A stretch of 42,792 bases of DNA, taken from Prevotella sp. Its GTDB lineage: Bacteria; Bacteroidota; Bacteroidia; Bacteroidales; Bacteroidaceae. The DNA lies in NCBI GenBank assembly GCA_017554105.1, contig JAFZIY010000020.1, forward strand, positions 1 to 42,792, in the 5' to 3' direction. The notes beneath the pieces were generated by a model. That model ran no database searches and was not told where the DNA came from. It worked only from the letters and a program-made list of their open reading frames with translations. How positions within the stretch are numbered: position 1 is the stretch's first letter; each line of letters opens with the position of its first letter. Positions 23,419 through 30,523 of this stretch are shown piece by piece. A program made the translations under genes and the position numbers.

Positions 23419-25549
23419 TTTTTATTCCATTTCTTTTCAGAAGGGCATCGATAGTTGGCTCGCTGCCCCTGAAACGCTTATAGAGTGTCATAGGGTGCTC
23501 GGTGCCGCCCTTTGACAATATGCAGTCGCGGAACCTCTGTGCCGTCTCCTGGTTGAAGATGCCGTTCTTCTTGAACACGCTGAAGGCATCGGCGTCGAGC
23601 ACCTCAGCCCACTTGTAACTATAGTAACCGGCGGCATATCCTCCAGCCATGATGTGAGAGAACTGTACCGTCATACAGGTGTTCAACTTATGGCGGTTCT
23701 TCTTCACTATGGCCTTCGCCCACGCTTTCCGCTCGAACTTCAGGATGTCTTCGTCGAATGCGTCGCGCTTGGTGTAATAGGCCATGTCGAGCAGTCCCAG
23801 GCTCACCTGACGCATGCAGCCCATTGCAGCCATAAAGTTGCGACTCTTCACGATGCGGTCTATCAGTTCGTCAGGAATAGGCTCTCCCGTCTTGTAATGG
23901 AATGCAAAAGTACGCAGGAACTCTTTCTCTATGGAGAAGTTCTCCATGAACTGTGAGGGTAGTTCCACGAAGTCCCATAGCACGTTTGTACCTGAGAGAC
24001 TCTCGAATCTTGTGTTTGCAAACATACCGTGCAACGAGTGACCGAACTCATGCAGGAATGTCTCCACCTCGTCAAGCGTAAGCAGGGCGGGCTTCTCCTC
24101 TGTGGGTTTTGTAAGGTTCATTACGACGCTGACATGTGGGCGCACGTTTGTTCCGTCGGCTTTCATACATTGTCCCTGATACTCTGTCATCCACGCTCCT
24201 CCCTGCTTGCCTTTCCTGGGGTGGAAGTCGGCATAGAAGACGGCAAGGAAGGATCCGTCCTTATCGAACACCTCATATGCTTTCACGTCGGGGTGATATA
24301 CGGGTATTTCATTGTTCGGCTTGAAAGTGATGCCATACAGACGGTTGGCAAGTCCGAAAACGCCGTCAATCACCTTTGAGAGTTCGAAGTATGGTCGCAG
24401 CATCTCGCTGTCTATGTTATACTTCTTCATCTGCAACTTATGCGAATAGAAACCGTTGTCCCAAGGCATCATCTCGAAATCCTTGCCCTCCGTGCGCTTT
24501 GCCATACGCTCCAGTTCCTCACGTTCCTTGCGGGCGGTAGGCATGTAAGCGTCAATCAGGTCGTTCAGCAACCGATAGACGCTGCGTGTATTACTTGCCA
24601 TCCTACGTTTCAACACATAGTCGGCATAGGTCTTATAGCCAAGTAACTGCGCAACCTCGCGTCTGAGGTTGACCAGTCTCTTGCATATCTCAAGATTATT
24701 CTCGCTATTGTCGTGAATACAAACGGAGTTACGGGCCATATATAGTTTCTCCCTGAGGTCGCGGCTGGTGCTGTATGTCATGAATGGTCCATAACTTGGA
24801 TAGTCGAGTGTGAACACCCATCCATCGAGATTACGTTCCTTTGCTGCCATTTTGGCTGCCTCTATTGCGGTCTCGGGCAGTCCATCGAGGTCATTTTCGT
24901 CGGTGATGTGCAGAGTGAAGGCCTTGTTTTCCTTGAGCAGATTTTGCGAGAACTGCAGCGAAAGCATCGATGCTTCCTCTGTGAGTTGCCTCAGTTTGTC
25001 CTTGCCTTCCTTGTCGAGCAGTGCACCAGAGCGCACGAAACCCTGATAACTGTTCTCCAACAATTGCTTCTCTTCAGGTGTTAACTTGCGGTGATGACGG
25101 TGCACATATTTCACTCTCTCAAACAATTTCTCGTTGAGAGCCATGTCGTTTGCGTGTTTTGTAAGCACCGGCTGCATCTTCTGTGCCAGCGCGTCCATAT
25201 CGTCGTTTGTCTCGGCACTGAGCAGATTGAAGAAAACAGTACTCACGCGTCCCAGCAAACCGTAGTAGTCTTCGTCGTCATCCTTGTTCAGAAGGGTATT
25301 GTCGAAGGTCGGCTTTTCTGGGTTATTTATAATTTTGTCCAGTTGTTCGTTGTCACGTCGTATGCCCTCCATGAACGCCTCTTCATAGTCCTCAAGCCTT
25401 ATCTTGTCGAAAGGTGCCGTTTCATGTGGGGTATCATACTTTTTGAAGAACGGGTTCTCGCGTCCTTCCTGTTTCATTTCTCCCTCTTTATTGTTGTTTT
25501 CCTTGTTGTTATCTATGCTTTTGTCGTTCATAATCATATTTCTTTCCAT
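23405..25549 (-). CDS. M3 family metallopeptidase (peptidyl-dipeptidase Dcp-like)
   Basis: A zinc oligopeptidase, probably cytoplasmic or periplasmic, cutting short peptides. The zinc site HEFGHSLHGMF is near residue 500, and the downstream glutamate lies in the LSGTNVLWDFVELPSQFMEN segment. The conserved GGYAAGYYSYKWAEVLDADAF follows near the C-terminus, in pieces. Before the conserved start (NPFFKKYDTPHETAPFDKI) there is an odd, low-complexity Asn/Lys/Glu stretch of about 30 residues (NNKENNNKEGE) without a signal peptide. The true start could be M5, M7 or the later MKQEGR. A clear promoter lies upstream. Confidence 0.92.
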   Translation of the reverse strand: MERNMIMNDKSIDNNKENNNKEGEMKQEGRENPFFKKYDTPHETAPFDKIRLEDYEEAFMEGIRRDNEQLDKIINNPEKPTFDNTLLNKDDDEDYYGLLGRVSTVFFNLLSAETNDDMDALAQKMQPVLTKHANDMALNEKLFERVKYVHRHHRKLTPEEKQLLENSYQGFVRSGALLDKEGKDKLRQLTEEASMLSLQFSQNLLKENKAFTLHITDENDLDGLPETAIEAAKMAAKERNLDGWVFTLDYPSYGPFMTYSTSRDLREKLYMARNSVCIHDNSENNLEICKRLVNLRREVAQLLGYKTYADYVLKRRMASNTRSVYRLLNDLIDAYMPTARKEREELERMAKRTEGKDFEMMPWDNGFYSHKLQMKKYNIDSEMLRPYFELSKVIDGVFGLANRLYGITFKPNNEIPVYHPDVKAYEVFDKDGSFLAVFYADFHPRKGKQGGAWMTEYQGQCMKADGTNVRPHVSVVMNLTKPTEEKPALLTLDEVETFLHEFGHSLHGMFANTRFESLSGTNVLWDFVELPSQFMENFSIEKEFLRTFAFHYKTGEPIPDELIDRIVKSRNFMAAMGCMRQVSLGLLDMAYYTKRDAFDEDILKFERKAWAKAIVKKNRHKLNTCMTVQFSHIMAGGYAAGYYSYKWAEVLDADAFSVFKKNGIFNQETAQRFRDCILSKGGTEHPMTLYKRFRGSEPTIDALLKRNGIKRVRS

Positions 25550-25566
25550 CTTTATCTCACAATTTG

Positions 25567-25597
25567 CAAAGATATAAGAAATCTGCCGAAACGCAAA
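25567..25597 (-). promoter_or_regulatory. Promoter of M3 peptidase operon
   Basis: On the minus strand TTTG (25597-25594), a 19-base spacer and TATCTTTG (25574-25567), 17 bases before the ATG at 25549. It likely also drives the dCMP deaminase, S41 and cyclo-ligase genes, which follow with gaps of 12, 4 and 1 bases. Confidence 0.75.
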
Positions 25598-25701
25598 AGA
25601 TTTTACCCTTTTTTTATGACAGTTATTAACGTTTCACATAAACACTCCACCCATAACACCTCTTACAGGACATTTGTATCGTTGTTTGGGATTATCTGGC
25701 A

Positions 25702-26364
25702 TCAGTCCATAAGTCTCTCAAGTGCTGGAATGTCCATAGTGGCACGACTATGTGTCAGAAGACCTTCTTCTTCAAGTTCGGCGAGGCATCGTGAAACGTT
25801 CAGTCTGCTTTCTCCGATATGCTCTGCAAGCACTTCCATCTTTATCTTAAGCATCTTATGCCCAGCGGGTTTGAGGCATCTCATTTCAATGAAACGGAAG
25901 ACCTTGTGACGAATGGAGTCGGGTAGTTTCCTCCAGGGCTGCCTTGAGAGCCTTTGTGTGTGAGTACTCATTATGTTGAGTAGGTTAATCCTGAATATGT
26001 CATACTCCGCCATAAGATGAGTGACATCATTCTTGTTCAGGCTTACGATGCTGCATTCGGTGATGGAAGTAAACGTTTTTGTGTATCGTTGGTTCATTCC
26101 GAAGAGACACTCCGGCTGTATCACTTCGGGTGATTTTATTATTTCTCCTATACTATAACTCCCGTCGTTGGCTTCACTTGTTGCAACGCACTCACCCTGA
26201 AGCAGGAAGCGGAGGTAGTTGCATTGTTCTCCGTCGCTGATAATTACTTTTCCCTTCCCGTATTTCGAGAATCCCAGACGTGTGTTTCCTACGACATTCT
26301 CTATGTCGTTGCGTGTCATTCCCTGAAATAGTGGGAGTAAAAGTAGCCTGTCGTGCAGACGCAT
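25702..26364 (-). CDS. Crp/Fnr family transcriptional regulator
   Basis: A 220 aa regulator with an N-terminal cyclic-nucleotide-binding-like domain (residues about 5-120; YLRFLLQGECVATSE, PEVIQPECLFGMNQ). A dimer helix comes next, then a C-terminal winged helix-turn-helix (KIKMEVLAEHIGESRLNVSR near residue 170, then CLAELEEEGLL). No Fe-S Cys cluster of the Fnr type is apparent. The effector is unknown. It is the last gene of the leftward series after apbE, separated by 58 bases holding TTAGGAGTT repeats, and could be cotranscribed. Targets cannot be read from the window. Confidence 0.87.
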   Translation of the reverse strand: MRLHDRLLLLPLFQGMTRNDIENVVGNTRLGFSKYGKGKVIISDGEQCNYLRFLLQGECVATSEANDGSYSIGEIIKSPEVIQPECLFGMNQRYTKTFTSITECSIVSLNKNDVTHLMAEYDIFRINLLNIMSTHTQRLSRQPWRKLPDSIRHKVFRFIEMRCLKPAGHKMLKIKMEVLAEHIGESRLNVSRCLAELEEEGLLTHSRATMDIPALERLMD

Positions 26365-26382
26365 GGGGGGAGGGGAATTGGG

Positions 26383-26421
26383 GTTAGGAGTTAGAAATTA
26401 GGAGTTAAAAGTTAGGAGTTT
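26383..26421 (+). repeat. TTAGGAGTT repeats between apbE and Crp-type gene
   Basis: Three units of ttaggagtt at about 13-14 base spacing, separated by AT-rich bases. They fill most of the 58-base gap, in opposite orientation to the flanking genes. Confidence 0.65.
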
Positions 26422-26422
26422 T

Positions 26423-27442
26423 CTATTGTGTTATCTTGCCTTCCAGAGATGGGGAGAACCATACCTCATTCTCTCCTTTGTCATTGGAATAAATCAAATA
26501 GACCATTAGTTCTGGATGCTTCTCAAGTACTTTCTTTGTCTCGTCCATACCGAGAACCATGAAGGCGGTTGCATAGGCATCGGCAATTGCGCAGTTCTTC
26601 GTAATCACTGTGGCCGACAAAATGCTGTGCTGTACCGGTTGTCCCGTCTTTGGGTCAATGGTGTGAGCATATTTTTTCCCGCCTTTATAGTAGAATTTAC
26701 GGTAGTTGCCACTTGTAGCCATCGCCTTGTCGGTAATGTTAAGCACGGTCTGCAGTTCATTTTCTACGCTTAGGGAGTCGTCAACGGGTTTAGTCACGCC
26801 AATCTTCCACGGCAGTCGTTTCTCACTATTGCCACAGGTTACTATTTCGCCGCCTATCTCAACCATGAAATTCTTGATGTCGTGTTTTCTCAGAAGGCGT
26901 GCGACAACATCGCTGCCATATCCTTTTGCGATGGCGCTGAAGTCGAGCATGGTCCGTTTGTCACTCTTTTGAGGAAAGTGTTTGTTACCTTCTTTTACTA
27001 CTTTAAACTTATCTTTACCGACAAATGCTAAAATACTGTCTACCTGACGTTTATCAGGCATCTCCTTTGTCTTAAAACCAAAGCCCCACGCATTAACCAA
27101 AGGAGCGACGGTTATGTCAAAAGCACCATTCGTTTCCTTGTTCACCATAGTCGCCAAATCGTACACTTCGATGAACATTTCGTTCAGTTCAGGTTTTTCA
27201 CCTCTATTGATTTTAGCTACTGTAGAGTTCTCGTTATACATTGAGAATACCGCGTCAATTTCCTTTAGTGCGGCTTCTATTTCGCTCTTCAGGTTCTTGT
27301 CAGACTGATATGTGATGTTGTAGAATGTTCCAAATACCTCGCCCTTGTCATGCTGATACGGCATAGACTGCTGTTGCCTTATGATAAGTATGGTGCCGAC
27401 GATGAGGGCAACGAGGAATAGTATTTGCAGAAAGCGTTTCAT
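26423..27442 (-). CDS. apbE: FAD:protein FMN transferase (ApbE)
   Basis: Attaches FMN to a Thr of target flavoproteins such as Nqr/Rnf subunits outside the cytoplasm. One N-terminal hydrophobic anchor (LQILFLVALIVGTILII) has no lipobox Cys. Domain motifs are GTFYNITY, DAVFSMYNENSTVAKIN, FDITVAPLVNAWGFG, DFSAIAKGYGSDVVA, MVEIGGEIVTCG, HTIDPKTGQPV and ADAYATAFMVLG (metal site). The 339 aa length is normal. It follows the DUF6048 gene by 38 bases in a leftward operon. The acceptor flavoprotein is not in this window. Confidence 0.94.
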   Translation of the reverse strand: MKRFLQILFLVALIVGTILIIRQQQSMPYQHDKGEVFGTFYNITYQSDKNLKSEIEAALKEIDAVFSMYNENSTVAKINRGEKPELNEMFIEVYDLATMVNKETNGAFDITVAPLVNAWGFGFKTKEMPDKRQVDSILAFVGKDKFKVVKEGNKHFPQKSDKRTMLDFSAIAKGYGSDVVARLLRKHDIKNFMVEIGGEIVTCGNSEKRLPWKIGVTKPVDDSLSVENELQTVLNITDKAMATSGNYRKFYYKGGKKYAHTIDPKTGQPVQHSILSATVITKNCAIADAYATAFMVLGMDETKKVLEKHPELMVYLIYSNDKGENEVWFSPSLEGKITQ

Positions 27443-27480
27443 TTGTTAGTAAGTAGGTTTTTTAGTTAGTAGTTTATATT

Positions 27481-28164
27481 TCAGAATTCAAGAATAACGT
27501 TGAATGTACCGCCCAGTCGTTTGCTTCCGTTTTTTCCGTATCCGGGCACGTACCAGGCCTTGCCGAATTCATCGTTCTTGTGTTTTATGCGACTTTTGTA
27601 TCGTGCGCTCCATCCGAGACGAATAGGTCCCCATATCTTTGCGTCCACTCCAATCAGAAGTTCGGCCCAGTGGTAGTTGCATTTTATGTCTTTTCCTCCA
27701 TACTCTACCACGTCTCCCCATACAGGGTCGACCACTCCTGGATGCTCCACATCATATTTCCATGATGTGTATGCATATCTTACGCCACCATAGAGCCGAT
27801 AGTCATCGTGCTTGTTTTTCATGAGATTAAAGTCGACACCTATTCTTCCGTATGGCGCACTTGTTTTATATCTAATGTTTGTCAGGTCGTTTTTATGGTC
27901 TGCCTTACCAATTCCTATTTCGATGATAGGGAAGTATCGGTCGCGAAGGTTTATGCGCAGGGCACCCTCATACTGTCCATAGTCACCCAGAAGTAACATT
28001 CCAGGCCCCACAAGGTCAGCAGAAACAGCAATGCCTCGGAAGAAAGGTACGGTGTCTTGTTCGACAACTATATTCTTCCGTTGCGCAAATGCCGTCTGCG
28101 GCAGCATAAGAATACTAATCGTCAGACTTAAAAAGAATTTGTATGTGTTCTTTTGTAGCATCAT
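27481..28164 (-). CDS. DUF6048-type outer membrane beta-barrel-like protein
   Basis: A 227 aa secreted protein with a signal peptide (LSLTISILMLPQTAFAQ). Many alternating aromatic strands follow (GQYEGALRINLRDRYFPIIEIGIG, YRLYGGVRYAYTSW, IRLGWSARYKSRI), ending GTFNVILEF, the pattern of a small outer-membrane barrel. It matches the DUF6048 family found beside DUF6452 in Bacteroidales. The first codons (28115-28164) overlap the end of the DUF6452 gene by 50 bases in another frame, implying coupled translation. Start 28164 or 28161 (adjacent ATGs). Confidence 0.75.
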   Translation of the reverse strand: MMLQKNTYKFFLSLTISILMLPQTAFAQRKNIVVEQDTVPFFRGIAVSADLVGPGMLLLGDYGQYEGALRINLRDRYFPIIEIGIGKADHKNDLTNIRYKTSAPYGRIGVDFNLMKNKHDDYRLYGGVRYAYTSWKYDVEHPGVVDPVWGDVVEYGGKDIKCNYHWAELLIGVDAKIWGPIRLGWSARYKSRIKHKNDEFGKAWYVPGYGKNGSKRLGGTFNVILEF

Positions 28165-28606
28165 AATTAACTTCCTTGTCGTTGATGTTTACCGATTCTA
28201 TCTTATGTCTTGTAAAGGCCACTCCTTCTATTGTGTGGAAGAATGCCGGTCCGCATTCGGTTGACTCAAAGTGCGGAGTATTTGTCTTGCTGACGGTAAT
28301 GGTGTCATATACAATATTGTCAAGCGTGTCCTTCATCATAAGTATGTATAGGTCGGAACTGCCTGTATAACTCATTTGCAGGCTGAATGTCGTGGCGTTT
28401 GCCTTGCTGTTCAGCAGAATGGTGTCCTCGTTTGTGGTATGTTTTTTCGTGAATACGGTCAACGTGTCAGCAAGCGTGTATTTGTTTCCGTCAGTATCAT
28501 ACAGGTAGTATGTCGCACAGACGGTATTGTTGAGCGGACATTCTATCGAGGAGCATGCGGCAAGCACCATTGTCATTGCCATCATCAGCAAGGGCAGTTT
28601 TTTCAT
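28115..28606 (-). CDS. DUF6452-type lipoprotein
   Basis: A 163 aa lipoprotein: signal MKKLPLLMMAMTMVLAAC, lipidated at Cys 18. The body begins SSIECPLNNTVCATYYLYD with a conserved Cys pair, then a beta-rich domain with GVAFTRHKIESVNI near the end. The C-terminus overlaps the DUF6048 gene by 50 bases. The pair is probably an envelope lipoprotein and its barrel partner; no function is established to my knowledge. Confidence 0.75.
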   Translation of the reverse strand: MKKLPLLMMAMTMVLAACSSIECPLNNTVCATYYLYDTDGNKYTLADTLTVFTKKHTTNEDTILLNSKANATTFSLQMSYTGSSDLYILMMKDTLDNIVYDTITVSKTNTPHFESTECGPAFFHTIEGVAFTRHKIESVNINDKEVNYDATKEHIQILFKSDD

Positions 28607-28630
28607 TGTCGTCAGTTTTGAGTTTAGTGC

Positions 28631-29581
28631 TTATATTTTCTCCTCAACCTGATAGTCGTTTCTTCCTTGTGAAGAGCGACTTATGAGGTCGCCAAGGAAT
28701 CCAGTTAGGAACAGTTGCGTACCTATCATCATCATCGTGAGCGAGATGTAGAAGAAAGGTGAGTCGGTTACAAGTCTTTGCTTGATGCCATTAGCAAGGC
28801 ACCATATCTTGTCGGCACCAATGTATGCGGCTGCCAGGAAACCGATTATAAACACTATTGTGCCGAGGAAACCAAAGACATGCATCGGTTTCTTGCCGAA
28901 ATTGCTCAGGAACCATAGTGTTATGAGGTCGAGATATCCATTGAAGAAGCGGTTCAGACCAAACTTCGTCTTTCCGTACTTGCGTGCCTGATGTTGCACC
29001 ACCTTCTCACCAATCTTGGTGAATCCGGCATTCTTGGCGAGATATGGGATATAGCGGTGCATCTCACCGTACACCTCAATATTCTTGACCACATCCTTGC
29101 GATAAGCCTTGAGGCCGCAGTTGAAGTCGTGAAGGTTCTTTATTCCACTTATCCTACGTGCCGTTGCATTGAACAGTTTCGTGGGAAGCGTCTTCGATAT
29201 TGGGTCATATCGTTTCTGCTTGTAGCCCGAAACAAGGTCGTAGCCGTCGACGGTTATCATCTTGTAGAGTTCTGGAATCTCGTCGGGAGAGTCCTGAAGG
29301 TCAGCATCCATCGTAATCACGACATCGCCTTGTGACTCTTCAAACCCGCAATAGAGGGCAGGACTCTTGCCGTAGTTGCGGCGGAACTTGATGCCCTTCA
29401 CCTCTGGGTTCTTTGATTTCAGGTCGCAAATAACGTTCCAGGAGTGGTCTCTTGAACCGTCGTTTACGAAAATAACCTCGTATGAGAAATTATTCTCCTT
29501 CATCACGCGCTCTATCCATCCGTAGAGTTCGGGTAACGACTCTTCCTCGTTATACAAAGGAACAACAACAGAAATATCCAT
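28631..29581 (-). CDS. Family 2 glycosyltransferase with C-terminal membrane helices (GtrB/DPM1-like)
   Basis: A 316 aa inner-membrane enzyme that likely transfers a sugar from a nucleotide donor to a polyprenyl phosphate. The GT-A fold starts SVVVPLYNEEESLPELYG. FVNDGSRDHSW, RNYGKSPALYCGF and the metal-binding DADLQDSPDEIP follow, then DFNCGLKAYR. Two transmembrane helices (about residues 228-250 and 265-290) anchor the C-terminus, as in GtrB, ArnC and dolichol-phosphate mannose synthases. It lies 47 bases after DUF4199, in the same operon. Confidence 0.88.
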   Translation of the reverse strand: MDISVVVPLYNEEESLPELYGWIERVMKENNFSYEVIFVNDGSRDHSWNVICDLKSKNPEVKGIKFRRNYGKSPALYCGFEESQGDVVITMDADLQDSPDEIPELYKMITVDGYDLVSGYKQKRYDPISKTLPTKLFNATARRISGIKNLHDFNCGLKAYRKDVVKNIEVYGEMHRYIPYLAKNAGFTKIGEKVVQHQARKYGKTKFGLNRFFNGYLDLITLWFLSNFGKKPMHVFGFLGTIVFIIGFLAAAYIGADKIWCLANGIKQRLVTDSPFFYISLTMMMIGTQLFLTGFLGDLISRSSQGRNDYQVEEKI

Positions 29582-29628
29582 ATGTTTAGTTTGTAATTAT
29601 CAATTAATATTCTGCGTTCATGGCACTC

Positions 29629-30159
29629 TCAGCTCTTTTTAGCGAATAATGCCATCGGAATGCTTAGTAACACTCCGAGAATGACGTTGCTTGAGAGGAA
29701 CTGAATGACGACCTCGATGGGGCGCATCTCGGATATGACGGCTATCGTTGAGTCGACGTCCTGTGCCGTAAGACCATAGTTCTTAGCCATCTCCATCATT
29801 TCCGGCGCCTTAAGTATGGCGGCATAGTTTTCTGCGAAATATCCATGATCGAGAAACTGGAAATAGACCAGTTGCACGCCTGCCAATATCAGAGAGGCAT
29901 AGAGCAACATCATTATGGCATAACCCAATGCACGACGGTAACTCATCTTGTCACCCAGTACCTTGCGGCGGAATCTCCTCATTCGGGAGATGCCATATAT
30001 GGGTGACGCCAGACCTATGACTACTGATGCCATAGACCACGAAGGGTTCTTGAAACCGGCTATCATGCATGCGAAGCTCACCGCCCACATCAAACCCACC
30101 AAAGCACCATCGATGCGTGAGTATTCTTTCAGCTGTGAGTATTCTTCTAGAGTTGCCAT
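29629..30159 (-). CDS. DUF4199 family membrane protein
   Basis: A 176 aa integral membrane protein with four hydrophobic helices (about residues 20-36, 42-56, 76-98 and 148-170). A soluble loop near residues 105-145 (MMEMAKNYGLTAQDVD) sits between the last two. The layout and its place directly before a GtrB-like glycosyltransferase fit DUF4199. It is the first gene of the six-gene leftward unit and has a clear promoter at 30184-30215. Confidence 0.8.
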   Translation of the reverse strand: MATLEEYSQLKEYSRIDGALVGLMWAVSFACMIAGFKNPSWSMASVVIGLASPIYGISRMRRFRRKVLGDKMSYRRALGYAIMMLLYASLILAGVQLVYFQFLDHGYFAENYAAILKAPEMMEMAKNYGLTAQDVDSTIAVISEMRPIEVVIQFLSSNVILGVLLSIPMALFAKKS

Positions 30160-30183
30160 TGTCCTCTTTTATGTTTTATGGGG

Positions 30184-30215
30184 CAAAATTACTCATTAAT
30201 TGATAAATTTCCAAA
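30184..30215 (-). promoter_or_regulatory. Promoter of DUF4199-to-apbE operon
   Basis: On the minus strand TTTG (30215-30212), a 20-base spacer and TAATTTTG (30191-30184), 24 bases before the ATG at 30159. Confidence 0.75.
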
Positions 30216-30277
30216 GAAAAACGTGCATATTTTATCCTTTCAAGGGCTCGGAAGCGCTTTGTTTGGTATATGTGATT

Positions 30278-30409
30278 GATGCTTCATGCTTTCAAAGATA
30301 TGCTTTGCTTCCGCGAAAGGCCATGTTTGACATGCTCAAAGGACACGTTTGATGAGGTCAAAGACCACGTTTAACATGTTCAAAGGTGATGTTTAGATTA
30401 AATTAACAT
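30278..30409 (+). repeat. Array of 22-bp-period imperfect palindromes (candidate operator array)
   Basis: Units of exactly 22 bases start at 30278, 30300, 30322, 30344, 30366 and 30388. The three best (30322-30387) contain TTTGA-n5-TCAAA, TTTGA-n5-TCAAA and TTTAACATGTTCAAA at the same phase; the outer units keep only parts (caaag or ttt). A period of 22 bases is about two turns of B-DNA, so dyads fall on one face. The array ends about 28 bases before the -33 box of the SpoIIE-type gene. There is no unique spacer, so it is not a CRISPR array. Confidence 0.7.
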
Positions 30410-30436
30410 CAATTTTCGGGTTATTGAAGATTGATT

Positions 30437-30468
30437 TTTGGAGGTTGAATAATTTCGTTGTAACTTTG
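30437..30468 (+). promoter_or_regulatory. Promoter of SpoIIE-type phosphatase/STAS operon
   Basis: TTTG at 30437-30440, a 20-base spacer and TAACTTTG at 30461-30468, 55 bases before the ATG at 30524. It lies just downstream of the palindrome array. Confidence 0.75.
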
Positions 30469-30523
30469 CTGACGTTTTTAGAACACCCTCCGTGTTCATC
30501 ACAAACAAGACAGGCTATAACTC

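Noticed and set aside
30278-30409. Possible CRISPR array
   Set aside because: Units are contiguous at 22 bases with no unique spacers, are degenerate, and no cas genes are nearby. An operator-like or simple tandem repeat fits better.
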